From contig NZ_CP083439.1 in the NCBI RefSeq assembly GCF_021919125.1, positions 3,100,001-3,164,000 on the forward strand: a stretch of 64,000 nucleotides of DNA, read 5' to 3'. The DNA is from Clavibacter sp. A6099 (GTDB lineage: Bacteria > Actinomycetota > Actinomycetes > Actinomycetales > Microbacteriaceae). Positions within the stretch are counted from its first letter, which is position 1, and each line of letters starts with the position of its first letter. Both the position numbers and the translations under genes were made by a program. The notes beneath the pieces were generated by a model that saw only the letters and a program-made list of their open reading frames with translations, was not told where the DNA came from and made no database searches. Below are positions 43,888 through 52,589 of the stretch, piece after piece.

Positions 43888-44607
43888 TCAGACCGCCCGC
43901 GCCACGAACACCATCACGCGCGACGACTCCGTGAGCGGGCCGCGCGCGAAGTCGCCGTGCACCGCGTCCACGTCGAAGCCGGCGCCCTCCAGCTGCGCCG
44001 TGAGCGTCGCGCGGTCACGGAACGCGAACTCCTGCACGTCGGTGACCAGCTCGCCCGTCGCGGCGAACCGGCTGCGGAAGGCGACCGTCACGCGGCCGGG
44101 CCCGGTCTCCTCGACCTCGGCCCATTCCTCCAGCGGTCCGTGCGCGGTGGCGCGGGTCGCGGCCGGCCCAGCCCACCTCTCCCACGCGCGGTCGGCCGGT
44201 TCCCGGCTCTCGAAGGTGAGCGTGCCGCCCGCGCGGATGGCGCCGCGGAGGTCGGCGAGGGTCCGGATCCAGTCGGCGTCGGGGATGTGCTGCACCACGT
44301 TGCCGGTGAGGAACGCGAGGTCGAACGGGCCCGGCGGGATCGCGCGGCTGTCGCCGTGTATCCACTCGACCGCGTCGCCGCCGGGCCGGTGCCGCGCGAC
44401 GTCGAGCATCGCGGCGGACGGATCCACGCCCACGACCCGGCGCCCGGGCGTCGCGAGCGAGACGGTGAGCATGCCCGTGCCGCAGCCGAGGTCGAGCACG
44501 GAACGCGCCCCGACCTCCTCGGCGAGCGCCCGGTCGAAGTCGTGGTCGGGTCCGTCGGGGTTGTCGCCGTCGTAGAGCGCGACGATGCGGGGATCGAGGT
44601 CGGGCAT
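43888..44607 (-). CDS. SAM-dependent class I methyltransferase
   Basis: The 239-residue Rossmann methyltransferase has motif I VLDLGCGTGML (about 37-47), VGVDPSAAML (motif II) and FLTGNVVQHI (motif IV). The N-terminus (VALYDGDNPDGPDHDF) is shared with a group of small-molecule methyltransferases. The substrate is unknown. The start ATG 44607 is 38 bases from the divergent membrane-protein gene. Confidence 0.85.
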   Translation of the reverse strand: MPDLDPRIVALYDGDNPDGPDHDFDRALAEEVGARSVLDLGCGTGMLTVSLATPGRRVVGVDPSAAMLDVARHRPGGDAVEWIHGDSRAIPPGPFDLAFLTGNVVQHIPDADWIRTLADLRGAIRAGGTLTFESREPADRAWERWAGPAATRATAHGPLEEWAEVEETGPGRVTVAFRSRFAATGELVTDVQEFAFRDRATLTAQLEGAGFDVDAVHGDFARGPLTESSRVMVFVARAV

Positions 44608-44645
44608 GCCCCGACGCTATCGGCCGCCCGGCCTACCCTGATCCC

Positions 44646-45173
44646 GTGACCGACCCGGAACAGCAGCCCGCCCGCGACCGCCGCCGCCCCGACGCCGAGC
44701 AGCGATCCGAGGCCCTCAAGGAGCGGATCTACGTCACGTTCACCGCGCTCGCGGTGACCATCGCGACCGAGCGGGAGGCCGAGCACGCGACCGTCGGCGG
44801 AGCCGCGCTCACCCTGCTGCTCACGGTCGTCGGCACGCTGCTCGCGGTGTCGGTCGCCGAGTGCATCGCGCAGATGGTGCGCGACGGCGAGGTGCCGGAC
44901 CGGCGCGACGTCGGCCACATCCTCTACGTCGCCGCGAGCTCGCTGGGCGCCCTGCCCGCGCCGATGGCGATCCTCGGCCTGGCGGCGCTCGGCGTGCTCG
45001 ACCTCGCGACGGCCCTGCGGATCATCGCGATCGTGCTCGTGGCGACGCTGGTGGTCGTGACGCTCGTCGCCGTCCGGCGCCTGCGGGTGGCGTTCGGCGT
45101 CAAGCTGCTGGTGCTCGCGGGGGTCGCGGTGCTCGGCGTGGCGGTGCTCGTGGTGGAGCTCGCCATCCACTGA
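44646..45173 (+). CDS. Membrane protein of unknown function
   Basis: The 175-residue protein has a charged N-terminus and five predicted helices, with a conserved-looking ALKERIYVTFTALAVTIA segment and GEVPDRRDVGHILYVAASS loop. It is a VIT-like small integral protein without metal-binding motifs. GTG 44646 is the only start that keeps the N-terminus. Family not recognised. Confidence 0.6.
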   Translation: MTDPEQQPARDRRRPDAEQRSEALKERIYVTFTALAVTIATEREAEHATVGGAALTLLLTVVGTLLAVSVAECIAQMVRDGEVPDRRDVGHILYVAASSLGALPAPMAILGLAALGVLDLATALRIIAIVLVATLVVVTLVAVRRLRVAFGVKLLVLAGVAVLGVAVLVVELAIH

Positions 45174-45239
45174 TCCGCCGGGTATCCGCTCGCCGAGGCC
45201 CGCCGCCGACCCGGCGCACCCGCCACGTAGCGTGAGGGC

Positions 45240-45800
45240 ATGACCGCCTCCCCGCTGCCCGCGCTCCTCGAGACCGCTCGCCTCCGGATGCGGCCGCTGG
45301 GCCCGGCGGACGTCGACGTCGTGCACCGCCTCTGGGCCGAGCGCGATCCCCGCCACCCCGCGAGCCGGCGCCTCGACGACGAGGGCCGCCCGTCGCGGGA
45401 CGAGGTGCGCGACCGCCTCACGGTGCAGGCGGAGGAGTCGCTCCGGACGGGGATCGGTCTGCTCGCGATCGAGCGTCGGGACGAGCCGGGAGCGATCGGC
45501 TACTGCGGCCTCGTCGTCGGAAGCGCCTCCGTGGACGAGCCCGAGATGGCGTTCGAGCTGCTCCGCGACGTCCACGGCTCGGGGCTCGCGACGGAGGCGG
45601 CGCGCGCCGTGGTCGACGCCGCCCGGGAGTCGGGCCGCGCACGGCTCTGGTCGACCGTGCGCCGGTGGAACACCGCGTCCTTCCGCGTGCTGGGGAAAGC
45701 GGGCTTCACGGAGAGCGGGCGCGTCACGCCGGATCCCGAGGACGGCGACACGGTGTGGATGACGTGCGATCTCCTGATCCCGACCGCCGCCGGCGCCTAG
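45240..45800 (+). CDS. GNAT acetyltransferase (RimJ/RimL type)
   Basis: The 186-residue protein follows the RimJ-like GNAT pattern: ETARLRMRPLGPADVDVVHRLW at the start, EMAFELLRDVHGSGLATEAARAVV (acetyl-CoA loop) and WNTASFRVLGKAGFTESG near the end. It would acetylate a protein N-terminus or small molecule. It converges on another GNAT gene with a 4-bp overlap. Confidence 0.83.
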   Translation: MTASPLPALLETARLRMRPLGPADVDVVHRLWAERDPRHPASRRLDDEGRPSRDEVRDRLTVQAEESLRTGIGLLAIERRDEPGAIGYCGLVVGSASVDEPEMAFELLRDVHGSGLATEAARAVVDAARESGRARLWSTVRRWNTASFRVLGKAGFTESGRVTPDPEDGDTVWMTCDLLIPTAAGA

Positions 45801-46315
45801 CCCGCCCGCAGCTCCCAGCGCACCTCGCCGTCGACGCGCTCGTCCGTGGGCGCGAGCCCGAGCCGCCGGGCGACCGCCTCGGACGCCGAGTGATCCGGGT
45901 GGATGTGCGCGCGCACGATCCCGACGCCGTCCTCCCGGAGCCATGCGACCATCGCCGCCGCGCACTCGGCCGCGGCGCCCGATCCCTGCGCCGCGGTGCC
46001 GACGAGCCACGCGACCTCCGCCACCCGCACGGGCGCCTCGCCGGTCACGGTCGCCTGCACGAACCCGGCCGCCCGTCCCGACCCGCGGTCGCGCAGGATC
46101 CAGACGAGCCACCGCGCGGATCCGTCCGGCGAGCGCCCCGCGGCCTGCCGCGCGAACCTCACCTCGAGCGCGGCGGGCGACGGCGGCTCGCCCCCGGTGA
46201 AGCGGTACAGCGCCGGATCCGCCAGCACCCCGACCATCTCCCGCGCGTGCGCGACCACCAGCGGCTCGAGCGCGAACCGCGCCGTGGCGAGCACGGGGGC
46301 CGGCGTCGTCGTCAT
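45797..46315 (-). CDS. GNAT acetyltransferase
   Basis: The 172-residue protein has the RimJ-like fold (ATARFALEPLVVAHAREM, AEVAWLVGTAAQGSGAAAECAAAMV, HPDHSASEAVARRLGL). It overlaps the opposite-strand GNAT gene by 4 bases. The substrate is unknown. Confidence 0.82.
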   Translation of the reverse strand: MTTTPAPVLATARFALEPLVVAHAREMVGVLADPALYRFTGGEPPSPAALEVRFARQAAGRSPDGSARWLVWILRDRGSGRAAGFVQATVTGEAPVRVAEVAWLVGTAAQGSGAAAECAAAMVAWLREDGVGIVRAHIHPDHSASEAVARRLGLAPTDERVDGEVRWELRAG

Positions 46316-46367
46316 CGCCCGAGCCTCCCACGCGGGGGCCGCGCGCGCCCTGCCGAGCGGGACCGGA

Positions 46368-47078
46368 TCAGCCGAACGCCTCCGGCAGCGCCGCCGTGAA
46401 GGCGTCCAAGTGGCTGTACCAGACGGAGTGCGCGGCGCCCGGGATCCCCCGCACGTCGACGCCCGACGCGGCGAGGCGCGCGGCCTCCTCCGCGCTCACG
46501 AAGCGGCTCGGGTCGGCGCGCACGACGATGGATCCGGGCTCCGGCGCCCACGCGTACGTCGGCACCGCGGCGAGCGCCGCCGCCGTGGCGGGATCGAAGC
46601 GCGCGGCGGCGCGGCCCTCCGCCTCCCGGTCGCGGTCGGAGTACTCGGGTCGCGAGATCCGCAGCGCCTCCGCCGTCCGGCCCCGGCGGTCGCGCTCGTA
46701 GGCGTCGCGGATCTCGACGGGGTCGCCGCCACCGGCCGGCGCGAGCGGGGCGTCCACGTAGACGACGACCTCGGGGCGGCGCTCCGGGAACGCCTCCCCG
46801 AGCACGATCCCGCCGAACGAGTGCCCGACGGCGAGGGCCGGGCGCTCCACGCCCGCGTCCGCGACGGCGCGCGTCACCGCCTCCGCCGCCCGCGTGACCG
46901 TCAGCGCCGGATCCCGGTCGGAGAGCCCGTGGCCGGGCAGGTCCACGGCGAGCACCCGGTACCCGCGCGCGACGAGGAGGGGCGCGACCCGCCACCAGCT
47001 CTCCGCGGATCCCATCAGCCCGTGGAGCAGGACGGCCGCGCGGGGCCCGGTGCCGGTCTCGTCGATGTGCAGGCGCAT
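46368..47078 (-). CDS. Alpha/beta hydrolase
   Basis: The 236-residue protein has the oxyanion HG motif (LLHGLMGSAESW), nucleophile elbow GHSFGG and catalytic His in GAAHSVWYSH. It resembles small carboxylesterases or lactonases. It is divergent from the EamA transporter gene, 61 bases away. Confidence 0.83.
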   Translation of the reverse strand: MRLHIDETGTGPRAAVLLHGLMGSAESWWRVAPLLVARGYRVLAVDLPGHGLSDRDPALTVTRAAEAVTRAVADAGVERPALAVGHSFGGIVLGEAFPERRPEVVVYVDAPLAPAGGGDPVEIRDAYERDRRGRTAEALRISRPEYSDRDREAEGRAAARFDPATAAALAAVPTYAWAPEPGSIVVRADPSRFVSAEEAARLAASGVDVRGIPGAAHSVWYSHLDAFTAALPEAFG

Positions 47079-47139
47079 CCGGCCATGCAAGCACGGCCGA
47101 CCGCTGCCCGCCGGCGCACCCCGTCGATACGCTGACGAC

Positions 47140-48144
47140 GTGACACCCCGCGGCGCCCCGACGCCCTCCGCATCCGCCGCCCCCGCCGCGCCGCTCGCGC
47201 TCCCCGGCGGCCGCCGCATCGCCGTGCAGTTCGCCGCGATGGGCACGGTCTGGGGCGCGAGCTTCCTCTTCATGAAGGTCGCGCTCGAGGGCGTCTCGTT
47301 CGGCCAGGTGTCGTGGACGCGGCTGGTGCTCGGCGCGATCGCGCTCGGCCTCATCGTCGCCGCGCGCCGCCTCCCGCTGCCGAAGGAGCGCGTCGTCTGG
47401 CTGCACTTCGCGGTGGTCGGCGTCGTCGGATCCGCCATCCCGTACTCGCTGTTCGCGTGGGCCGAGCAGCACGTCACTTCGGGCGTCGCGAGCATCTACA
47501 ACGCGACGACGCCGATCATGACGGCCCTCCTCGCGACCCTCGCGTTCCGCGTCGAGAGGCTGGGCCGCCGCCAGCTCGCGGGCATCGCGCTCGGCATCGT
47601 GGGCGTCGTCGTGATCATCGGACCGTGGCGCCTCACCCCGTCCGCCGAGGCCGCCGCGTCCGGCCAGCCACTGCTCGAGCTCGCCGGCCAGCTCGCCTGC
47701 CTCGGCGCCGCCCTCTGCTACGGGATCACCTTCGGCTACCTCCGCCGGTTCCTCACGCACCGCGGCATCCCCGGCGTCGTCACCGCGTTCATGCAGATCG
47801 GCATGGGCGCCGCCGCGATGATCCTCGCCACCCCGTTCCTCGCGACGGGACCGGTGTCGCTCGACCTGCCCGTCGTCCTCAGCCTCGTGGTGCTCGGCGT
47901 CGTCGGCACGGGCCTCGCCTACCTCTGGAACATGAACGTGCTGCTCGCCTGGGGCCCCACCGCCACCTCGACCGTCACGTACATCACGCCCGTGGTCGGC
48001 GTCGCGCTCGGGATCCTCGTGCTCGGCGAGACCCTGCACTGGAACGAGCCCGCTGGTGCCGTCCTCGTGCTCCTCGGCGTGCTCCTCTCGCAGGGCCGCC
48101 GCCGCGCCGCACGCGGATCCGCGACGCCGACCGTGGCCCGGTGA
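47140..48144 (+). CDS. EamA-family (DMT) transporter
   Basis: The 334-residue protein has ten helices in two EamA repeats (MGTVWGASFLFMKVALEG ... and TYITPVVGVALGILVLGETLHW). It likely exports a metabolite. GTG 47140 is the start that keeps the first helix. It differs from the 18.7-kb copy and lacks DUF202 neighbours. Confidence 0.85.
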   Translation: MTPRGAPTPSASAAPAAPLALPGGRRIAVQFAAMGTVWGASFLFMKVALEGVSFGQVSWTRLVLGAIALGLIVAARRLPLPKERVVWLHFAVVGVVGSAIPYSLFAWAEQHVTSGVASIYNATTPIMTALLATLAFRVERLGRRQLAGIALGIVGVVVIIGPWRLTPSAEAAASGQPLLELAGQLACLGAALCYGITFGYLRRFLTHRGIPGVVTAFMQIGMGAAAMILATPFLATGPVSLDLPVVLSLVVLGVVGTGLAYLWNMNVLLAWGPTATSTVTYITPVVGVALGILVLGETLHWNEPAGAVLVLLGVLLSQGRRRAARGSATPTVAR

Positions 48145-48153
48145 CGACTTCCG

Positions 48154-48159
48154 TATTAC
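48154..48159 (+). promoter_or_regulatory. -10 box of the toxin-antitoxin operon
   Basis: TATTAC lies 9 bases before the antitoxin ATG at 48169, placing transcription start within a few bases of the start codon. This AT-rich stretch stands out from the surrounding sequence. Confidence 0.4.
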
Positions 48160-48168
48160 GATGAGCGC

Positions 48169-48429
48169 ATGGCGCGCATCATCAACGGCAGGGAAGTCGA
48201 CGAGTCGCAGGTCGACGAGTGGGTCGACGAAGCGGAAGCGGGATACGACGTCGGCGCGCTCCGCGCCCGCTGGGGCCGCGCTCCCCGGGGGGAGTCCGCC
48301 GCGAAGGTCATCCCCGTGCGCCTCACGGAGGCGGAGCTCGAGGCCGTGATGGCGCGCGCCGAGCGCGAAGGGCTGAACCGCTCCGAGGCCATCCGCGCGG
48401 CGCTCGACGCCTGGTCGCACGCCGCGTGA
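48169..48429 (+). CDS. Ribbon-helix-helix (CopG-type) antitoxin
   Basis: The 86-residue protein ends in a ribbon-helix-helix domain (AAKVIPVRLTEAELEAVMARAEREGLNRSEAIRAALDAW, about 45-83). The N-terminal part (about 1-42) probably wraps the toxin. RHH antitoxins autorepress their operon. The stop overlaps the next GTG (GTGA), the usual antitoxin-first layout. Confidence 0.75.
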   Translation: MARIINGREVDESQVDEWVDEAEAGYDVGALRARWGRAPRGESAAKVIPVRLTEAELEAVMARAEREGLNRSEAIRAALDAWSHAA

Positions 48430-48665
48430 TCGTCCGTCCGTCCGCGCGCAAGCACGGTGTCGCGGACGAGGACGCCGTCACCGCGGCATCGACTCCGCTG
48501 GTCTCGGGTCCCCTCGACGACGAGGAACCGCAGCGTCAGCTCCGCGTGGGATTCGACACCGCGGCGCGTCTCCTCGAGATCGTCGTGCTCGTGTGGGACG
48601 ACGGGACCGAGGAGGTCATCCACGCCATGAGGTGCCGGCCGCAGTACCTCGAGCTCCTGGGCTGA
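48426..48665 (+). CDS. BrnT-like toxin
   Basis: The 79-residue protein resembles BrnT-type RelE-fold ribonuclease toxins: ARKHGVADEDAVTA at the start, LRVGFDTAARLLEIVVLV in the middle and EEVIHAMRCRPQYLELL at the end. The usual C-terminal ISARKA of BrnT is replaced by IHAMRCR, so it is a divergent branch. GTG 48426 overlaps the antitoxin stop. Activity as an mRNA-cleaving toxin is inference from fold and gene order. Confidence 0.65.
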   Translation: MIVRPSARKHGVADEDAVTAASTPLVSGPLDDEEPQRQLRVGFDTAARLLEIVVLVWDDGTEEVIHAMRCRPQYLELLG

Positions 48666-48727
48666 GACGCACCCGAACCGCGCCCGCCGCGACGCGCACC
48701 CCTCCGACGCCCGGATAGGCTCGCCGG

Positions 48728-49423
48728 GTGCGTCTCGTCATCGCCCGCTGCTCCGTCGACTACGCCGGCCGCCTCAGCGCGCATCTCCCCCTCGCCACCC
48801 GCCTCCTCATGGTCAAGGCCGACGGGAGCCTCCTCGTCCACTCGGACGGCGGCTCCTACAAGCCGCTCAACTGGATGAGCCCGCCCTGCACGATCGTCGA
48901 GGTCGAGCCCGACGACGACCAGGCGCTCGCGGGCGTCCGCGAGATCTGGCGCGTCGTGCAGCCGAAGACGGCCGACATGCTCGTCGTCTCCATCCACGAG
49001 GTGCTGCACGACTCCGCGCACGACCTCGGCGTCGACCCGGGCCTCGTGAAGGACGGCGTGGAGGCGCACCTGCAGAAGCTGCTGGCCGAGCAGATCCACC
49101 TGCTGGGCGACGGCCACGAGCTCGTGCGTCGCGAGTACATGACCGCCATCGGGCCGGTCGACATCCTCGCGCGCGACGCGAGCGGCAAGTCGGTCGCCGT
49201 CGAGCTCAAGCGCCGCGGCGACATCGACGGCGTCGAGCAGCTCACCCGCTACCTCGAGCTGATGAACCGGGATCCGCACCTCGCGCCGGTCACGGGCGTC
49301 TACGCCGCGCAGGAGATCAAGCCGCAGGCCCGCACGCTCGCCGAGGACCGCGGCATCCGCTGCCTCCTCCTCGACTACGACGCCATGCGCGGGATGGACG
49401 ACGGGCACTCCCGCCTGTTCTGA
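48728..49423 (+). CDS. nucS: Mismatch endonuclease NucS/EndoMS
   Basis: The 231-residue protein matches actinobacterial NucS along its length. An N-terminal DNA-binding domain ([23 protein letters not shown]) is followed by a RecB-like nuclease with D145, E159, K161 (VELKRRG) and Q171. The C-terminal SRLF resembles the sliding-clamp-binding tail. It cuts mismatched DNA and replaces MutS/MutL repair in these bacteria. GTG 48728 is the conserved start. Confidence 0.95.
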   Translation: MRLVIARCSVDYAGRLSAHLPLATRLLMVKADGSLLVHSDGGSYKPLNWMSPPCTIVEVEPDDDQALAGVREIWRVVQPKTADMLVVSIHEVLHDSAHDLGVDPGLVKDGVEAHLQKLLAEQIHLLGDGHELVRREYMTAIGPVDILARDASGKSVAVELKRRGDIDGVEQLTRYLELMNRDPHLAPVTGVYAAQEIKPQARTLAEDRGIRCLLLDYDAMRGMDDGHSRLF

Positions 49424-49671
49424 TCCGCCCGCCGGGATCGTCCTGGCGAGGCCGTGGACGGGCGGACGCGGTCCGCGGGCCCGCGCCCTCCTCCCCGCCT
49501 ATCCGCTCACCGTCGGGCCCCGTACCGCTGCCGGGGACCCGCCCATACTGACGATGCGCGGCGCCTCGCCGCCGTGTCCTCGGGGGTGGATCTGATGGTG
49601 TCCGGTGCGTCCCGCCGCCGCGCGCTCCGTCGCGCCCGGGCGAGCGCATCCGCATCCACCGCCGTGCGCCC

Positions 49672-50880
49672 ATGACGACGATGACCGTCGTCGACGCGGC
49701 CACGTCCCGTGCCGCCGCGAGGGCAGCCGGCGCCGGTTCGGGAGCGTCCGCCGCGCGCGTGCGCATCGACCCGTACCCCCTCCGCCGCAGGAACCGCTGG
49801 CTCCTGCGCCTGCTCCTCTCCCTCCCGTACGTCGTGGTCGCGATCCTCGGCGAGCGGGCGGCCGCACAGACGCCGCCGGCGACGAGCACGGTGAACGCCG
49901 ACCTCCTCGCGCGGGTCGCCCGGATCGACTGGACCCGGGCCGACGCCGCATGGGTCGGCGACCTCTACCCGCCCGTCGGCACGGTCATCGCGGCCATCAC
50001 CCCAGGCGGCACGCTCGGCCTCGGGATCGTCGGCGCGCTCATCGCGGGTCCGTTCCTGCAGCAGATGCTCCAGGCGATGCAGCAGCGCCGCTTCCCGCCC
50101 GTCGAGTCGGCCATGTTCATGGCCGCCCTCGGCGCCAACCCGCTGTTCGCCCACATGGTCACGACCAACCTCGAGGCGTTCCTCGGCGTCGCGGCGTTCG
50201 GCGTGGGCGCGACCAGCATGGTCCGGTTCGTCGCCTACCGGAACACGCAGGCCGGCTTCCGCGCGGGGCTGCTGTTCTCGCTCGCGGCCCTCTCGAGCGC
50301 GAGCGGCATCGTCTACATCGTCGTCATCGGGCTGGCCGCGCCGCTGGTCACGCTGGCCCGCCGTGGGGAGCGCGGGGCCCGGGCGTCGAACATCCTCGTG
50401 CTCCTGTTCCCGACCCTCTCGGCGTTCCTCACCGTCTCGTTCCTGCAGCTCGTGTTCCTGCACCGGCCCTTCGCGTTCATCGAGGCGCAGTTCCACTACG
50501 ACCCCGCGCTCTGGGCGACCGTGCCGCAGCTCGTCACCACCCTCAACGGGTTCCTGCTGCTCGCGCCGATGATCTCCGGGTGGATCCTCGCGCTCCTGGT
50601 CCGCCGCCCCGGCGCCGTGCTCATCTCCACGCTGCTGTTCCTCGGCCTGCTGACGGGCTACATCCTCGGCCTGATCCCCGCCAACTCCGCCGGGAACACC
50701 TTCTTCATCATGACGATGATGGGCATGGCGATCCTCCCGGCCGCCACCACGCGACGGGCCGACGCGCTGATCACGGTCGTCGCCGCCGTCCAGATCGCCA
50801 TCGCCTGGGCGGCCGCGTACAACCGGCCCGTCGTCCTCGACTGGATGGGATCCATCGCCCGCGCCATCGGATGGGCCTGA
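49672..50880 (+). CDS. Multi-helix membrane protein paired with a glycosyltransferase
   Basis: The 402-residue protein has about eight membrane helices, a long N-terminal cytoplasmic segment ending in YPLRRRNRWLLRLLLSLPYV, and an extracellular loop (VNADLLARVARIDWTRADAAWVGDLYPP). The VARIDWTRADAAWVGDLYPPVG loop resembles those of membrane glycosyltransferase partners, but I recognise no named family. Its stop is one base before the start of the GT2 gene, so the two form a unit, probably for making or exporting a surface polysaccharide (inference). Confidence 0.7.
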   Translation: MTTMTVVDAATSRAAARAAGAGSGASAARVRIDPYPLRRRNRWLLRLLLSLPYVVVAILGERAAAQTPPATSTVNADLLARVARIDWTRADAAWVGDLYPPVGTVIAAITPGGTLGLGIVGALIAGPFLQQMLQAMQQRRFPPVESAMFMAALGANPLFAHMVTTNLEAFLGVAAFGVGATSMVRFVAYRNTQAGFRAGLLFSLAALSSASGIVYIVVIGLAAPLVTLARRGERGARASNILVLLFPTLSAFLTVSFLQLVFLHRPFAFIEAQFHYDPALWATVPQLVTTLNGFLLLAPMISGWILALLVRRPGAVLISTLLFLGLLTGYILGLIPANSAGNTFFIMTMMGMAILPAATTRRADALITVVAAVQIAIAWAAAYNRPVVLDWMGSIARAIGWA

Positions 50881-50881
50881 G

Positions 50882-52540
50882 ATGACGATCGCGCAGCCGA
50901 CGTGGACGGACGGCATCGATCCGGACCTCGCCCGACCTGGCGACCGCGCGCGCTACCTCGCCGAGGGCTGGCTCCCCGTCCGACGGCTCGACGACGGTCG
51001 GCAGCTCGTCGCCGCGGAGGAGCGGCGCCGGGATCCGGCGTTCGAGGCCGCGCTGGCCGAGGAGCTGGGCGGGCCGATCGCGGTCACGCTCGTCGACGCG
51101 TGGGAGCTCAAGGACGCCGTCCTGCGCCTGTTCGGCGAGGCCGTCGCGGACGACGCGGCGAACCGGCTCTTCCGCCGCAACCCCGAGCTGTCCGGCCGCT
51201 TCGTCTTCTCGCGCGGCCAGAAGGGGGGCGCCCTGGTGGCCGCGATCCTCCTCGTCGGCCTCGCCGTGATCTGGCCGCGGCAGACCGCCGTCGGCGCGCT
51301 CTCCGTGGTGAGCCTCGCGTTCCTCGCGGCGACGACCTTCAAGTTCCTGGTGGCGCTGCAGGGCGCGCGCTTCGACGTGGTGGAGCGCGTCACCGACGCG
51401 GAGGTCGCGCGGCTCGACGACGCCGACCTGCCGGTCTACACGGTCCTCGTGCCGGTGTTCCGGGAGGCCAACATCGTCGCCCAGCTCATCGAGAACCTCG
51501 GCGGCCTCGACTACCCGGCGCACAGGCTCGAGGTGCTCATCCTCATCGAGGAGGAGGACTCCGAGACGCGGGATGCGATCGTGCACGCGGATCCGCCCGC
51601 CCACTTCCACATCGTCACCGTGCCGGCGGGCCAGCCGCAGACGAAGCCGCGCGCCTGCAACGTGGGCCTCACCCTGGCGTCGGGCGAGTTCCTCGTCATC
51701 TACGACGCCGAGGACACGCCGGATCCCGATCAGCTCAAGAAGGCCCTCATCGCCTTCGAGCGCGGAGGCCCCGAGATGGTGTGCGTGCAGGCCGCCCTCA
51801 ACTACTTCAACGCGACCGAGAACGCGCTCACCCGCATGTTCACGCTCGAGTACTCGTACTGGTTCGACTACATGCTCGCCGGCCTCGACCACTCGGACCT
51901 GCCGATCCCCCTCGGCGGCACCTCCAACCACTTCCGCACGGACGCGCTCGTCGAGCTCGGCGGCTGGGACCCATACAACGTGACGGAGGACGCCGACCTC
52001 GGCATCCGCGCCTCGGCCGTCGGGTACCGCGTGGGCGTCATCAACTCGACCACCATGGAGGAGGCCAACACCTCCATCCCGAACTTCATCCGCCAGCGCT
52101 CGCGATGGATCAAGGGGTACATGCAGACGACGCTCGTGCACGCCCGGCGTCCCGTCGCCCTCATCCGCGAGGTCGGGATCGTGCGCTTCCTGTCGTTCGC
52201 GCTGCTCATCGGCGGGACGCCGGCGACGTTCCTCGGCGTCATCCCCTTCTACCTGGTGACGATCGCGTCGCTGGCGATCCCGAGCACGGTCCTCACCTCG
52301 GTCTTCCCGGCCTGGGCGCTCTGGACGAGCCTGTTCAACTTCCTCATCGGCAACGGGGTCATGGTCTACGTCTCGATGATGGGGCCGTTCAAGCGCGGCA
52401 CCTTCCACCTGATCCTGTGGTCGCTGCTCAACCCGGTGTACTGGATCCTGCACTCCATCGCCGCGTACAAGGGCCTCTGGCAGCTGCTCACCCGGCCGCA
52501 CTACTGGGAGAAGACGGAGCACGGCCTCACCCAGCAGTGA
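50882..52540 (+). CDS. Processive GT2 glycosyltransferase with N-terminal GSPII_E-like domain
   Basis: The 552-residue protein begins with an MshEN/GSPII_E N-like domain (about 28-110: GWLPVRRLDDGRQLVAA ... AANRLFRRNPEL), then two helices, then a GT2 catalytic domain with DAED (275-278), GGTSNHFR, TEDADLG (368-374) and QRSRW (405-409). C-terminal membrane helices follow. The D-D-TED-QxxRW set is that of cellulose-synthase-like processive enzymes. The same domain combination occurs in NfrB-like proteins. The sugar polymer is unknown. Confidence 0.85.
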   Translation: MTIAQPTWTDGIDPDLARPGDRARYLAEGWLPVRRLDDGRQLVAAEERRRDPAFEAALAEELGGPIAVTLVDAWELKDAVLRLFGEAVADDAANRLFRRNPELSGRFVFSRGQKGGALVAAILLVGLAVIWPRQTAVGALSVVSLAFLAATTFKFLVALQGARFDVVERVTDAEVARLDDADLPVYTVLVPVFREANIVAQLIENLGGLDYPAHRLEVLILIEEEDSETRDAIVHADPPAHFHIVTVPAGQPQTKPRACNVGLTLASGEFLVIYDAEDTPDPDQLKKALIAFERGGPEMVCVQAALNYFNATENALTRMFTLEYSYWFDYMLAGLDHSDLPIPLGGTSNHFRTDALVELGGWDPYNVTEDADLGIRASAVGYRVGVINSTTMEEANTSIPNFIRQRSRWIKGYMQTTLVHARRPVALIREVGIVRFLSFALLIGGTPATFLGVIPFYLVTIASLAIPSTVLTSVFPAWALWTSLFNFLIGNGVMVYVSMMGPFKRGTFHLILWSLLNPVYWILHSIAAYKGLWQLLTRPHYWEKTEHGLTQQ

Positions 52541-52589
52541 GGGTGCGGGTTCCCGGCGGGCACCCGCACGACCCTCGTAGGGTGGCAGC

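Noticed and set aside
49424-49671. A gene or RNA in the 248-base gap before the membrane protein.
   Set aside because: Only a short frame without a ribosome site or recognisable composition; no RNA motif seen.
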